Notes under the pieces: model-generated
The model's input: the letters and a program-made list of their open reading frames with translations, nothing else
Told to the model about the DNA's origin: nothing
Databases searched by the model: none
From: Leisingera sp. ANG1
Lineage (GTDB): Bacteria > Pseudomonadota > Alphaproteobacteria > Rhodobacterales > Rhodobacteraceae
Assembly (NCBI RefSeq): GCF_000203975.2
Contig: NZ_AFCF02000008.1
Location: 642,983 to 706,982 of the forward strand
DNA: 64,000 nucleotides
Direction of reading: 5' to 3'
Made by a program: the position numbers and the translations under genes
Shown here: positions 35,553 through 43,891 of the stretch, piece after piece
Numbering within the stretch: the stretch's first letter is position 1
How the letters are laid out: each line of letters begins with the position of its first letter

Positions 35553-35926
35553 CGGCGGGCCTGACGGCGCCCTTGCTCACATTGCCGGCAACTGCCTTCG
35601 CCACCACTTGCTTTGCCACAGGTGAAGCACATGAAAGCGCGTGGGATGTGCTTCTGCGGCTCTCGGCCAAACCTGTTGTTTTGGCCCTCTTCGCCCTTGC
35701 CGGATTCGCGCTCTGCAGCAGAAAGCGCGTGCCGTTTGCAATTTCCGGCGCACTTTGGGGCCTGCTGGCGCTGCTGATTGCCGTGGATAACCATGAACTT
35801 TTCTTTGATGATAAGAAGGCCTTGGGCATAATCGAAGACTGCACGGCCTCCCCCCACTTGTTCATCGCGCTCGCAATTGCGATATGTGCCGGGATGACTT
35901 ACGGCGCCCTGCGCCCCCGCACTTAG
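35528..35926 (+). CDS. Small membrane protein overlapping the dnaX 3' end
   Basis: A 132-residue protein starting 25 nt inside dnaX in another frame, with GGAAG four nt before the ATG. It has a signal-like N-terminus (TAPLLTLPATAFA) and three hydrophobic segments (VVLALFALAGFALC, ISGALWGLLALLIAV and LFIALAIAICAGMTY). No family recognised. The overlap and its position between dnaX and ybaB suggest cotranscription. Base usage is less GC-rich than its neighbours. Confidence 0.55.
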   Translation: MGSLRGRVTAGLTAPLLTLPATAFATTCFATGEAHESAWDVLLRLSAKPVVLALFALAGFALCSRKRVPFAISGALWGLLALLIAVDNHELFFDDKKALGIIEDCTASPHLFIALAIAICAGMTYGALRPRT

Positions 35927-35936
35927 GAGAAGACAC

Positions 35937-36281
35937 ATGCTCAAAGGCCTCGGCGGTCTTGGCGACATGGCCAAGATGATGAAATCGGCACAGGAACTGC
36001 AGACCAAGATGGCGCAGATGCAGGAAGACCTGCACAACGTCATGGTGACCGGCGAGGCCGGCGCCGGCCTGGTCAAGGCAACCGCCTCCGCCAAGGGCGA
36101 CCTGAAAGCCCTGGACATCGACCCGTCGATCTTCAACGGCGACGACAAGGAAGTGGTCGAGGACTTGATTCTGGCCGCGATCAAGGACGCCCAGGCAAAA
36201 GCGGCGGAAAAGGCGCAGGACGAGATGGCCAAGCTGACCGAAAGCATGGGTCTTCCCAAGGACATCAAGCTGCCGTTCTAA
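35937..36281 (+). CDS. ybaB: YbaB/EbfC nucleoid-associated protein
   Basis: A 114-residue YbaB/EbfC-family DNA-binding protein: MLKGLGGLGDMAKMMKSAQ at the N-terminus, a tweezer-like dimer sheet with KGDLKALDIDPS, and a C-terminal helix ending GLPKDIKLPF. It coats the nucleoid and in many bacteria is encoded between dnaX and recR, as here. AGGAGA precedes the ATG. Confidence 0.96.
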   Translation: MLKGLGGLGDMAKMMKSAQELQTKMAQMQEDLHNVMVTGEAGAGLVKATASAKGDLKALDIDPSIFNGDDKEVVEDLILAAIKDAQAKAAEKAQDEMAKLTESMGLPKDIKLPF

Positions 36282-36301
36282 GAACCGGCAAGCAGATAGC
36301 G

Positions 36302-36332
36302 AAAAGGCGGCCCGTCAGGTGCCGCCTTTTTC
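36302..36332. terminator. Terminator between ybaB and the convergent GNAT gene
   Basis: AAAAGGCGGC, a nine-nt loop and GCCGCCTTTTTC, 20 nt after the ybaB stop codon and just before the GNAT stop on the other strand. U-tracts are present on both strands. Confidence 0.85.
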
Positions 36333-36341
36333 TTTTCCGCC

Positions 36342-36845
36342 TCAGCCCGTCTCGAGCCGGAACTTCAAAAAGCGCCGGCCCTCGTATTGCACCTCCCCGG
36401 TCAGCACCGCCCCCAGCCGCATCAGCGGCCGCAGGTGCCGCCGCGTCGGCGGCAGCAGGAAGGTGACAAAGGGAATGCGCGGATCCTGGCGGGCAAACGC
36501 CAGTGCCTTGCGCGCGATGGCGGGGCCAAGGCCAAAACAGTCCGCCCGCAGCACCAGCCCGAAATCCCACTCTGCGCCTTCTTTCTGGAACCCGCCCCAG
36601 CCGAGGTAATCTTCCCCGCGCAAAAACGCCCAATGGCCCAGCCCGTCGCGCTGCCAGCAGGCCTCCTTGGCCGCCACGAAACCCTTGGCCGCCTCCTCAT
36701 CCCACGCCCCTGTCAGCAGCGGCATATGCTCGGCCATCCGCGGGTCTGACATGTGGCGGGCAATTTCCTGCGGCGGCACCTCCGTCAGCCGGGCAAAACG
36801 CAACTGGGGAACGTCTCCTGCGTCTCGCGCAATCCTGCCGTCCAT
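36342..36845 (-). CDS. GNAT-family N-acetyltransferase
   Basis: A 167-residue acetyltransferase of the RimJ/RimL-like GNAT group. The acetyl-CoA-binding region is LVLRADCFGLGPAIARKAL (the usual Gly-rich loop is modified), and the C-terminal PLMRLGAVLTGEVQYEGR is typical. The substrate is unknown. GGAGGG six nt before the ATG at 36845 favours this start over the frame opening at 36899. It is inserted in opposite orientation between ybaB and recR. Confidence 0.8.
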   Translation of the reverse strand: MDGRIARDAGDVPQLRFARLTEVPPQEIARHMSDPRMAEHMPLLTGAWDEEAAKGFVAAKEACWQRDGLGHWAFLRGEDYLGWGGFQKEGAEWDFGLVLRADCFGLGPAIARKALAFARQDPRIPFVTFLLPPTRRHLRPLMRLGAVLTGEVQYEGRRFLKFRLETG

Positions 36846-36980
36846 TCCGAACCCTCCGCCTTTGCAGGCAAGGCATAGCGCCGCGCGCCAGAAAAACAAA
36901 CCCCGAACATTTTGCCGCCCTGCCCTTGCGCTTCCCTGTCCCGATCAGCCTATATGGCTGGGAAGCAAAGGGCCCAAGGC

Positions 36981-37580
36981 ATGATCAAGAACTCCACCAC
37001 CGGCATCGAAGACCTGATTGACCTGATGGCCAAGCTGCCGGGGCTGGGGCCGCGCTCGGCGCGCCGCGCGGTGCTGCATCTGATCCGCAAGCGGGCGCTG
37101 CTGCTGACCCCGCTGGCTGACGTGATGAGCGAAGTGGCGGCGACCGCCCGCGAATGCCTCAACTGCGGCAATGCCGGCACCAGCGAGATCTGCCCGATCT
37201 GCACCGACGAGGTGCGCGGCAACGGCGAGCTGTGCGTGGTCGAGGATGTGGCTGACCTCTGGGCGATGGAACGCTCAGGCGTGTTCAAGGGCCGCTACCA
37301 TGTGCTCGGCGGCACGCTCTCCGCGCTGGACGCGGTGGGACCAGAGGATCTGCGCATCCCGCGGCTGGTGGACCGGGTGGCGACGGAGGGCATCCGCGAG
37401 GTGATCCTGGCGCTGAATGCCACCATCGACGGCCAGACCACGGCGCATTACATCGCCGACCAACTGCAGGGACAGGTGAAGCTCACCTCCCTGGCGCAGG
37501 GCGTGCCGATCGGCGGTGAGCTGGATTATCTGGACGACGGCACAATTTCCGCCGCGATGCAGGCCCGCAAGGAAATCTGA
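36981..37580 (+). CDS. recR: Recombination mediator RecR
   Basis: A 199-residue RecR. The helix-hairpin-helix is at [18 protein letters not shown], the zinc finger [12 protein letters not shown] at about 57-72, and the TOPRIM domain with [15 protein letters not shown] and [16 protein letters not shown] follows. It works with RecF/RecO to load RecA at single-strand gaps. Located near dnaX and ybaB as in many bacteria. Confidence 0.97.
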   Translation: MIKNSTTGIEDLIDLMAKLPGLGPRSARRAVLHLIRKRALLLTPLADVMSEVAATARECLNCGNAGTSEICPICTDEVRGNGELCVVEDVADLWAMERSGVFKGRYHVLGGTLSALDAVGPEDLRIPRLVDRVATEGIREVILALNATIDGQTTAHYIADQLQGQVKLTSLAQGVPIGGELDYLDDGTISAAMQARKEI

Positions 37581-37590
37581 CGCCGCGGCC

Positions 37591-37648
37591 GGGCGCAGAA
37601 AATTCTTGATAAGAATTTTGGCCGGAAAATTCGAATTTTCCGGCGCCC
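37591..37648. repeat. Nested palindromes between recR and ltaE-like gene
   Basis: Two adjacent inverted repeats: AAAATTCTT-GAT-AAGAATTTT (37599-37619) and a perfect 22-bp palindrome CCGGAAAATTC plus its complement (37622-37643). An outer GGGCGC (37591-37596) pairs with GCGCCC (37643-37648), so the whole could fold as a multi-branched structure. It lies between convergent gene ends, 10 bp after the recR stop. Confidence 0.7.
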
Positions 37649-37652
37649 GCAG

Positions 37653-38702
37653 CTAGCCGTAGAAACGCCGCAACCCCTGCACCATCTGCGCCAGCGCGGC
37701 GTCATCCACATTCTTATGCAGCACCATGCGGATGGCACCGGAATTGCCGCCGCCGATCACCAAGCCCTCTGCCGCCAGGTGCATCCGCAGATCATCGTTG
37801 CGTCCGTCACCCGGCGTGAAGAACACCATGTTTGTGGCCTGGGACACGTCACCCGCGCCCAGGCCCCGCAGCACTCCGGCCAGTTCCGCCGCCCGCGCGT
37901 GATCCTCCGCCAGCCGTCCCGCGTTGTGCTCCAGCGCGTAAAGCCCGGCCGCCGCCAGCACGCCCGCCTGCCGCATGCCGCCGCCCAGCATCTTGCGCCA
38001 GCGCCGCGCCTTGGCGATCAGATCCGCTGGCCCGACCAACACTGATCCTGCAGGCGTGCCCAATCCCTTGGACAGGCAGACCGACACCGTATCCGCCAGC
38101 CCGGCCAGATCTGTTTCCGAACACCCCAGCGCGGTGACCGCGTTGAAGAACCGCGCCCCGTCCAGATGCACCGACAACCCGGCAGCCCGGCCCGCCTCTG
38201 CCGCCGCGGCCATATCCGCCAGCGGCACCGCCAGCCCGTTATGGGTGTTCTCCAGCGACAACAGGCGGCTGATGGGCAGGTGCGGATCATCCTCCTTCAC
38301 CGCAGCCCGGATCTCTGCCGGGTCCAGCGCCCCGTCCGCGCGCACCGGCAGAGGGCATAGCGCAATGCCGCCCAGCACCGAGGCGCCCGCCGCCTCATAG
38401 GCGTTCACATGATAACCCCTGCCGCAGATCACTTCCTCGCCGCGCTGGCAATGCGCCAGCATGGCAGTAAAATTGCTCATCGTGCCAGTAGGAAGGAAAA
38501 GGCCGGCCGCCTTGCCCAGACGCTCGGCCAGCGCAGCCTCCAGGCGGTTCACCGAAGGGTCCTCGCCAAAGACGTCATCGCCCAGTTCCGCCGCAGCCAT
38601 CGCCCGCAGCATGCCCGCATCGGGCCGCGTCACCGTATCGCTGCGCAGATCGCACAGGGGTGCATCGCCCCCTGCCCCCGCCAGCCCTGTGTATTGGCTC
38701 AT
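37653..38702 (-). CDS. Low-specificity threonine aldolase-like PLP enzyme
   Basis: A 349-residue fold-type I PLP enzyme of the L-threonine/beta-hydroxy-amino-acid aldolase family: SDTVTRPDAGML at the start, ENTHNGLAVPL near 151, VHLDGARFFNA near 178 and the PLP Lys212 in SVCLSKGLGTPAGS. His98 (GRGYHVNAYEAAG) matches the catalytic histidine. Such enzymes split beta-hydroxy-alpha-amino acids into glycine and an aldehyde. Its start overlaps the stop of the upstream dioxygenase gene by 4 nt, so the two are translated together and probably act in sequence. It could act mainly on a substrate other than threonine. Confidence 0.87.
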   Translation of the reverse strand: MSQYTGLAGAGGDAPLCDLRSDTVTRPDAGMLRAMAAAELGDDVFGEDPSVNRLEAALAERLGKAAGLFLPTGTMSNFTAMLAHCQRGEEVICGRGYHVNAYEAAGASVLGGIALCPLPVRADGALDPAEIRAAVKEDDPHLPISRLLSLENTHNGLAVPLADMAAAAEAGRAAGLSVHLDGARFFNAVTALGCSETDLAGLADTVSVCLSKGLGTPAGSVLVGPADLIAKARRWRKMLGGGMRQAGVLAAAGLYALEHNAGRLAEDHARAAELAGVLRGLGAGDVSQATNMVFFTPGDGRNDDLRMHLAAEGLVIGGGNSGAIRMVLHKNVDDAALAQMVQGLRRFYG

Positions 38703-39376
38703 TCTGTCACCTGCTCATAAGCCAGCGCCGCCACGATGTGGACGCGCCGGGTTTCGCCTCCGTTCAATGCGGTGTGGTAGCCGCGGGTGTCAGTGAAATA
38801 GACCGAACCGTCCGCTGGCAAGTGGGTGACGTGATGATTGACGATGAACAGGGAACCGGGGTTTGTGACAACCGGGATATGCAGCCGCGGCTCCGGGTCG
38901 CGGTGCCAGGAGTTGCAGTTATAAAGGCCCTTGGACAGCACCCGCGTGCGCCCGATCGGAAAGCGTTTGGCCAGCTCGGCATGCACATGCTCGAAATAGG
39001 TGCCGGCGAACTTCGGATTGAACTCAGAAAAATCCACCTCCGGCACCAGATCCTCGCGCGGCTCCTCGACATAGCGGTCGTCGGCGCGCAGCCAGTAACG
39101 GCCCGACAGGTCGTTGGCGGTCCACTCCGTCTGCCCGGGTCTCTGGGTCAGCGGCAGCGCGGCAAACCCCTGGTCTTGCATGCCGCCCATGAAGTCCTCG
39201 CGGCGCAGGCATTCCTCCAGCGCCTCTTGCAGCAGCTGGATGTCGAATGTCAGCTCCAGCCGCTGGATGCCCGGCCCCGGCACAAACTCCGCCACAGAGG
39301 CGGAGTCGGGCATGGTTTGCATGGCCCGGGCCACGGCCCCGGCATCAGCGTCGTTGATTTGCGGAACAAATGTCAT
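38699..39376 (-). CDS. Asp/Asn beta-hydroxylase-like 2-oxoglutarate dioxygenase
   Basis: A 225-residue soluble protein. Its C-terminal half matches the aspartyl/asparaginyl beta-hydroxylase family (cupin-fold Fe(II)/2-oxoglutarate oxygenases): WHRD (His158, Asp160), RLHIPVVTN, the distal His201 in DTRGYHTALNGG and Arg211 for 2-oxoglutarate in RRVHIV. Small bacterial members hydroxylate free amino acids or acylated amino acids. No membrane anchor is present. It is the first gene of a two-gene operon with the aldolase and is divergent from a LysR gene. Substrate unknown; beta-hydroxylation is inferred from its partner. Confidence 0.78.
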   Translation of the reverse strand: MTFVPQINDADAGAVARAMQTMPDSASVAEFVPGPGIQRLELTFDIQLLQEALEECLRREDFMGGMQDQGFAALPLTQRPGQTEWTANDLSGRYWLRADDRYVEEPREDLVPEVDFSEFNPKFAGTYFEHVHAELAKRFPIGRTRVLSKGLYNCNSWHRDPEPRLHIPVVTNPGSLFIVNHHVTHLPADGSVYFTDTRGYHTALNGGETRRVHIVAALAYEQVTE

Positions 39377-39469
39377 GCCGCGCGCTCCCAAATTTCGTGC
39401 TGTACGTGAGTGGTGATGCATTCGGCGCCATCGTTGCAGGCAGATACGTCTGAATAAAGCCGGGCTTTC

Positions 39470-39494
39470 GCAAATAGTATTGCAAAAAATGCAA
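39470..39494. promoter_or_regulatory. Candidate tandem LysR operator
   Basis: Two overlapping dyads: GCAA-ATAGTA-TTGC (39470-39483) and TTGCA-AAAAA-TGCAA (39480-39494), the latter a T-N11-A type LysR box inside a 15-bp palindrome. They sit 19 bp before the LysR ATG and 94 bp before the dioxygenase start, in the shared divergent promoter. Confidence 0.55.
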
Positions 39495-39513
39495 CAAGTG
39501 GCAGGGTACCCCC

Positions 39514-40401
39514 ATGCGCCGCAAGATCCCGCCCATCTCCGCCCTCTTGTGTTTCGAGGCCGCCGCCCGCTCCGGCAGCTTTGCCCAGGGCGCCCGCGCA
39601 ATGAACCTGTCGCAAAGCGCCTTCAGCCGCCAGATCCAGGGGCTGGAGGCACAGACCGGCCAGACCCTGTTCAAGCGCGAACGCCAGCGGGTGCAGCTGA
39701 CCGGTGCGGGCGAAATGCTGCTGCAGGAGCTGGCGCCGCAGCTGGAGGCGCTGGAGGCCACGTTTTACCGGCTGCGCACCCGCGACAACCCCTATGGCGC
39801 GCTCAACATCGGCACCTACCCGACACTGGGCAGCCGCTGGCTGATGCCGCATCTGGCGCGGCTGGCGCAGGATCAGCCGCGGCTGACGGTCAACACCATC
39901 ACCTATCTGGACAATGCCCAGGTGGATGCCAGCCTGGTGGACCTGGCCATCGTGCAGGGTGATCCGCCCTGGCCGGGTTTCCGCGCCGACCTCCTGATGC
40001 CGGAAACCCTGGTGGCAGTGGCGGCGCCCGGCCTGCTGGAGGCACCACTGCAGGACGCCGCCCGGCTGCTGGATCATCCGGCACTGCAGCACACCACCCG
40101 CCCGCTCAGCTGGCAGATCTGGTTTGAGGATCTGGGCGAGGCGCTGCCCGCCCGCCCCGCCGGACCGCTGTTCAGCCAATTCGAAATGCTGATCGACGCG
40201 GTGAAGTACGGCCACGGCGTGGCGATCCTGCCGGAGCTGCTGGTCCGCCGCGAGCTGGCCGAAGGAACGCTGATCCTGGCCCACCCCCACCGCTGCACGC
40301 CTGCCAGTGCCTATTACCTGCTGACGCCGCAGGCCAAGGCCGGGACCAGCCGGATCGAACGGGTCCGGGCCTGGCTGCTGGAACAGGCGCCTTCCGGCTA
40401 G
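39514..40401 (+). CDS. LysR-family regulator of the dioxygenase-aldolase pair (GcvA-like)
   Basis: A 295-residue LysR protein: N-terminal helix-turn-helix (ISALLCFEAAARSGSFAQ, LSQSAFSRQIQGLE) and an effector domain from about 92. It is divergent from the dioxygenase gene with 137 bp between starts, containing a palindromic candidate operator. Divergent LysR genes usually activate their neighbour in response to the pathway substrate, so its ligand may be the amino acid processed by the pair. Confidence 0.88.
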   Translation: MRRKIPPISALLCFEAAARSGSFAQGARAMNLSQSAFSRQIQGLEAQTGQTLFKRERQRVQLTGAGEMLLQELAPQLEALEATFYRLRTRDNPYGALNIGTYPTLGSRWLMPHLARLAQDQPRLTVNTITYLDNAQVDASLVDLAIVQGDPPWPGFRADLLMPETLVAVAAPGLLEAPLQDAARLLDHPALQHTTRPLSWQIWFEDLGEALPARPAGPLFSQFEMLIDAVKYGHGVAILPELLVRRELAEGTLILAHPHRCTPASAYYLLTPQAKAGTSRIERVRAWLLEQAPSG

Positions 40402-40484
40402 ACGCTGGCGCGCCGCGCATCCGCGCGGCGCCACGCCCAAGGCTGCCAAGGGGGCCGCAGGGGCACCTGCAGGCGCGGGAGGCC
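40402..40484. repeat. Dispersed GC-rich intergenic repeat, copy 3 (right part)
   Basis: The end, from CGCCCAAGGCTGCCAAGGGG to GGCGCGGGAGG, follows copy 2 closely. The left part is a separate hairpin, TGGCGCGCCGCGC..GCGCGGCGCCA. It begins directly after the LysR stop codon and separates it from the convergent kinase gene. Confidence 0.6.
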
Positions 40485-40504
40485 ACCACCCGAACCTTTT
40501 ATCC

Positions 40505-42649
40505 CTAGCGGAACAGTGCCTTGTAGAGTTTTTCCTTGGTAAAGGGCTTATCCAGCACCTGCACGCCGTTCAGTTCCGGAAACCCCGCCTCCGCCGCGCT
40601 GAAGGCAAAACCGCTCATCATCACCGCGTTCAGCCCGGGCTGGACCTGCAGCAGCCGCGCCAGCGTCTCCCAGCCGCCCCGGCCCGGCATGCTCATGTCG
40701 ATCACCGCGCCGTCAAACGGTCCCTGCGCCTGCAGCTGCGCCAGCGCCGCGTCATAGCCGTCAGCCTGCACCACCTCGCAGCCGCGCAGCTGCAGCAAAC
40801 CTGCCACGGCCCGGCGCACCGTTTCCTCGTCATCGACCACCAGGAACCGCCGCGCCTGATCCCTGCGGAGAACCGGCCTGGCAGCGGCGTCAGGCGTCCG
40901 CTCCGCGTCTGCCGTGCCCGCCGGGAAATAGAAGCGGAAAATGCTGCCGCCGCCCTCCCGGCTGTCCACGGCCAGCCCGCCCCGGTGGCTGCTGATGATG
41001 CCCATGGCCGCCGCCAGCCCCAACCCGCGGCCGCCGGGCTTGGTGGTGTAGAACGGGTCGAATATCCGCGCCATCGTGTCCTGCCCCATGCCGCCGCCGG
41101 TGTCGCGCACCTCCAGCAGCAGGCAATCGCCCGCGGGCATCTTCCGTCCCTTCAGCAGCCGCCGCCGCTCCGCCGCACTCAGGCTGATGCGCCGGGTTGC
41201 GACCGTCACGGTGCCTGCGCCGGGGCCGATCGCCTCCACCGCATTCAGCACCGCCTGCATCAGCAGCTGGCCTGCCTGCGCCGGGTCGATCTGAGCAGTC
41301 AGCTCCCCGCCCGCCAGATCCAGCACCACCGCCTTGCCCAGCTTGCACTCTGACGGCACCAGTGCCAGCGTCTCACGTACGATCCGGTTCAGATCACAGG
41401 CCTCCGGCTGCGGCGTGCCGCCACCCCGGGCATAGCCCAGCAGCTGCCGCATCAGCCGGGCCGAGTCGCGCAGCCCGTCCCCCACCATCTGCACATGCGC
41501 AACCGCCGGGTGGGCCGCCTCCAGATGCGCCAGCGCCAGTTCGCTGCCACCCTGCATCGAGGCCAGCAGATTGTTGAATTCATGCGCGATGGTGCCTGCC
41601 AGAAGCCCCAGGCTTTCGGTCTTGTGGCGCAACAGCAGCGCCTGTTCCGCCTGGCGCCGCCGCAGTTCGGCCCGGCGGCGCTGCAGCACCAGGCCGGCCC
41701 GCCGGGCAAACACCCCGATCAGAGGGTCCTTGCTGATATCTTCCCCGATTTCCCGGTCGTGCAGCAGCGCAAAATGCCCGGCCAGCTGCCCCTCGGCATC
41801 CCGCAGCGGCACGCCCAGATAAGAGTGCAGCCCCGGCGCCCGCATGTGCGCCTGCGCCGGAAACACCTCCTGCAGCCCCTCCGGCACCAGGAACGGCTCC
41901 CCCTCCCGCAGGAAACTGCAGGGGGTGCCCTGATAGGGCACAACGGCATCCTCAATCCCGGCCACGGTCGTCCCGCCCTCGCAGGCGGCCAGCACCCGGT
42001 AACCGTCAGAGCGGTCCGCATTGAATTCAGCTATGAAGGCAAACCGCACCCGGAAGGCCTTCTGCAACTGCTCCGCCAGCTGCTGCAGCGCCGCCCGCAG
42101 CGGCAGGCTGCCCGGCCCCTGGGCAAGCGCCGTCAGCGCCGCCACCTGCTGCAGCCCGGCCAGCTCCGCCCCCAGGCGCGGGGCAAACTGCTGCATGTGA
42201 GCCACAGCCTCCGCTGCCAGTGCCTCTCCCGGCTCCTGCCGCCAGGCCGCCTGCACCAGGCCGACCACGGCGCCAGCGGCATTTTTCAGCGGCACCCCGG
42301 CATAGCTGTTGATGTTTTCCTCGATGAACATCGCGTCTTCGGGATACAGCTGCTGCACCCGGTCCGGAACAACCTGTGCCGCACCGCTCAGCACCACATC
42401 GTGGCACGGCGCCCCGCGCGCGTCATATTCGAAGTCCCCCAGCTGCAGCCCGTCAAACCAGCTGGCCACCACCTTCAGGTAGTCGGCCTCCGCGACCTGC
42501 AGCAGGCTCACCGTGACCAGATCCGCGCCAAATCCCAGCGCCATCTGATCCGTGAATGCCTGGCAAAACTCCCGGCCGCTCAAGACCGACAATTGCCTTA
42601 GATCCAAGCGGCCGCTTTCCCCAAGCGCCGCACCCCCGGATGCGTCCAT
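40505..42649 (-). CDS. GAF-GAF hybrid sensor histidine kinase with C-terminal receiver
   Basis: A 714-residue cytoplasmic protein without membrane helices. Two GAF-like sensor domains (about 15-160 and 170-310) are followed by a histidine kinase core with the H-box LAGTIAHEFNNLLA near 360, N-box AVLNAVEAIGPG, G1 box DTGGGMGQDTMARIFDPFY and G2 GGRGLGLA, and then a receiver domain (600-714) with phospho-acceptor in DGAVIDMSMPG and Lys in LDKPFTK. GAF domains imply a soluble ligand or redox cue. AGGAG nine nt before the ATG at 42649 sets the start. No separate response-regulator gene is adjacent. Confidence 0.92.
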   Translation of the reverse strand: MDASGGAALGESGRLDLRQLSVLSGREFCQAFTDQMALGFGADLVTVSLLQVAEADYLKVVASWFDGLQLGDFEYDARGAPCHDVVLSGAAQVVPDRVQQLYPEDAMFIEENINSYAGVPLKNAAGAVVGLVQAAWRQEPGEALAAEAVAHMQQFAPRLGAELAGLQQVAALTALAQGPGSLPLRAALQQLAEQLQKAFRVRFAFIAEFNADRSDGYRVLAACEGGTTVAGIEDAVVPYQGTPCSFLREGEPFLVPEGLQEVFPAQAHMRAPGLHSYLGVPLRDAEGQLAGHFALLHDREIGEDISKDPLIGVFARRAGLVLQRRRAELRRRQAEQALLLRHKTESLGLLAGTIAHEFNNLLASMQGGSELALAHLEAAHPAVAHVQMVGDGLRDSARLMRQLLGYARGGGTPQPEACDLNRIVRETLALVPSECKLGKAVVLDLAGGELTAQIDPAQAGQLLMQAVLNAVEAIGPGAGTVTVATRRISLSAAERRRLLKGRKMPAGDCLLLEVRDTGGGMGQDTMARIFDPFYTTKPGGRGLGLAAAMGIISSHRGGLAVDSREGGGSIFRFYFPAGTADAERTPDAAARPVLRRDQARRFLVVDDEETVRRAVAGLLQLRGCEVVQADGYDAALAQLQAQGPFDGAVIDMSMPGRGGWETLARLLQVQPGLNAVMMSGFAFSAAEAGFPELNGVQVLDKPFTKEKLYKALFR

Positions 42650-42890
42650 AACCAATACTCCTGCCATCCCTGCACGGACCGGCCCAAGAGACCGGACCTT
42701 TGGCATAACTCGCTAACCACTGTCCCTTTCACATCGCGCAACGGCCCCTTTTCCAGAGACCTGCCCCGCAAACAAAACACCCCGCAGGCGGCCTGGAACA
42801 CGGCCGCACTGCAACATCATGCTGCGCGAAAAACCAGCGCGCAGTCAACATCTTGTATGATTGAGACTCAATTCTAACAGAAAAAGCCGC
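42650..42890. other. Intergenic region upstream of the hybrid kinase
   Basis: With the adjacent terminator this is a roughly 325-bp gap between the kinase start and the trcR stop. It should hold the kinase promoter on the minus strand. I see no gene, repeat copy or recognised operator in it. Confidence 0.5.
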
Positions 42891-42920
42891 AAATCCGGAG
42901 CATCGGATCTGCGGCTTTTT
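42891..42920 (-). terminator. Terminator of trcR
   Basis: AAAAAGCCGCA with TGCGGCTTTTT, eleven-bp arms around an eight-base loop that can itself pair in part (ATCCG/CGGAT). On the minus strand it follows the trcR stop by 55 nt and ends in five Us. Confidence 0.8.
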
Positions 42921-42974
42921 ACAGATTTTCCGTTTGCCGGGCAGCCCGGCTGCCCTAGGCCGGACAGATCCGGA

Positions 42975-43745
42975 TCAGAAGCGGTTGTCCTCTTCGTCAT
43001 CCTCGTCATCGCCGCCGGACGGCAGGTTGAAGAAGCTGTCGGCGTCCAGGACGTTCTCTTCCTTCTTCTCTTCGTCGTCGTCGTTGAGGCCGCCGCCCAG
43101 GGTGAAGGTTTCCAGCCCCTCGATGGCGCTCGGGATCTTCGGTTCGGCATCCATCTCCAGCGACTGCTCGGTCGACACCAGCTTGCGGCGCTCGTCGTCG
43201 CTCATCACGCCGCCTTCGGCTGCCTTCTTGGCCGCGGCCTTCTGCACGGCAGAGTCCAGCTCGGACTGTTTGCACAGGCCCAGCGCCACCGGGTCGATCG
43301 GCTGCATGTTGGCAATGTTCCAGTGGGTGCGCTCGCGGATCGACTGGATGGTCGGCTTGGTGGTGCCCACCAGCTTGGCAATCTGGCCGTCGCTGAGTTC
43401 CGGGTGGAACTTGACCAGCCACAGGATCGAGTTCGGACGGTCCTGACGCTTGGACAGCGGGGTGTAGCGCGGACCGCGGCGCTTTTCCTCGCCGGCCGCG
43501 GCCGGGTTGAACTTGAGCTTCAGCTTGTGCAGCGGATTGGCCTGCGCCTTGTCGATCTCTTCCTGGGTCAGCTGGTTGTTCGCCATCGGGTCGAACCCTT
43601 TGACGCCGACCGCCACTTCACCGTCGGCGATGCCCTGGATCTCCAGCTCGTGCATGCCCACGAAATCCGCGATTTGCTTGAAGCTGATCGTGGTATTGTC
43701 CACCAGCCACACGGCGGTTGCCTTGGCCATCAACGGTTTTGCCAT
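42975..43745 (-). CDS. trcR: Cell cycle transcriptional regulator TrcR (DUF1013)
   Basis: A 256-residue protein of the alphaproteobacterial DUF1013/TrcR family. It opens MAKPLMAKATAVWLVDNTTISFKQIADF with a first helix-turn-helix-like region; a second is at SDGQIAKLVGTTKPTIQSIRER near 143. The C-terminal 50 residues are very acidic (DDDEEKKEEN). In Caulobacter the homologue is implicated in cell-cycle transcription. AAGGAGA precedes the ATG at 43745; an in-frame ATG at 43730 is less likely. Confidence 0.9.
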   Translation of the reverse strand: MAKPLMAKATAVWLVDNTTISFKQIADFVGMHELEIQGIADGEVAVGVKGFDPMANNQLTQEEIDKAQANPLHKLKLKFNPAAAGEEKRRGPRYTPLSKRQDRPNSILWLVKFHPELSDGQIAKLVGTTKPTIQSIRERTHWNIANMQPIDPVALGLCKQSELDSAVQKAAAKKAAEGGVMSDDERRKLVSTEQSLEMDAEPKIPSAIEGLETFTLGGGLNDDDEEKKEENVLDADSFFNLPSGGDDEDDEEDNRF

Positions 43746-43891
43746 GTGCTCATCTCCTTAAAACACCTTTGATCCCCGGATACATCTCTCCCGCCGCCTG
43801 AAATGGCGTCCCCGGCGTTCCGGGGCAGGTTTCCGTTGTCGGGGAACTTCCGCCCTATATAGTCGGCATCATTGCATAAGGAAAGAGGCCA

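Noticed and set aside
38699-39376. Dioxygenase as trimethyllysine hydroxylase of carnitine synthesis
   Set aside because: The known trimethyllysine dioxygenases belong to the BBOX/TauD-type family, whereas this protein has the Asp/Asn-hydroxylase motif layout; the pathway analogy is kept only as logic, not as an assignment.
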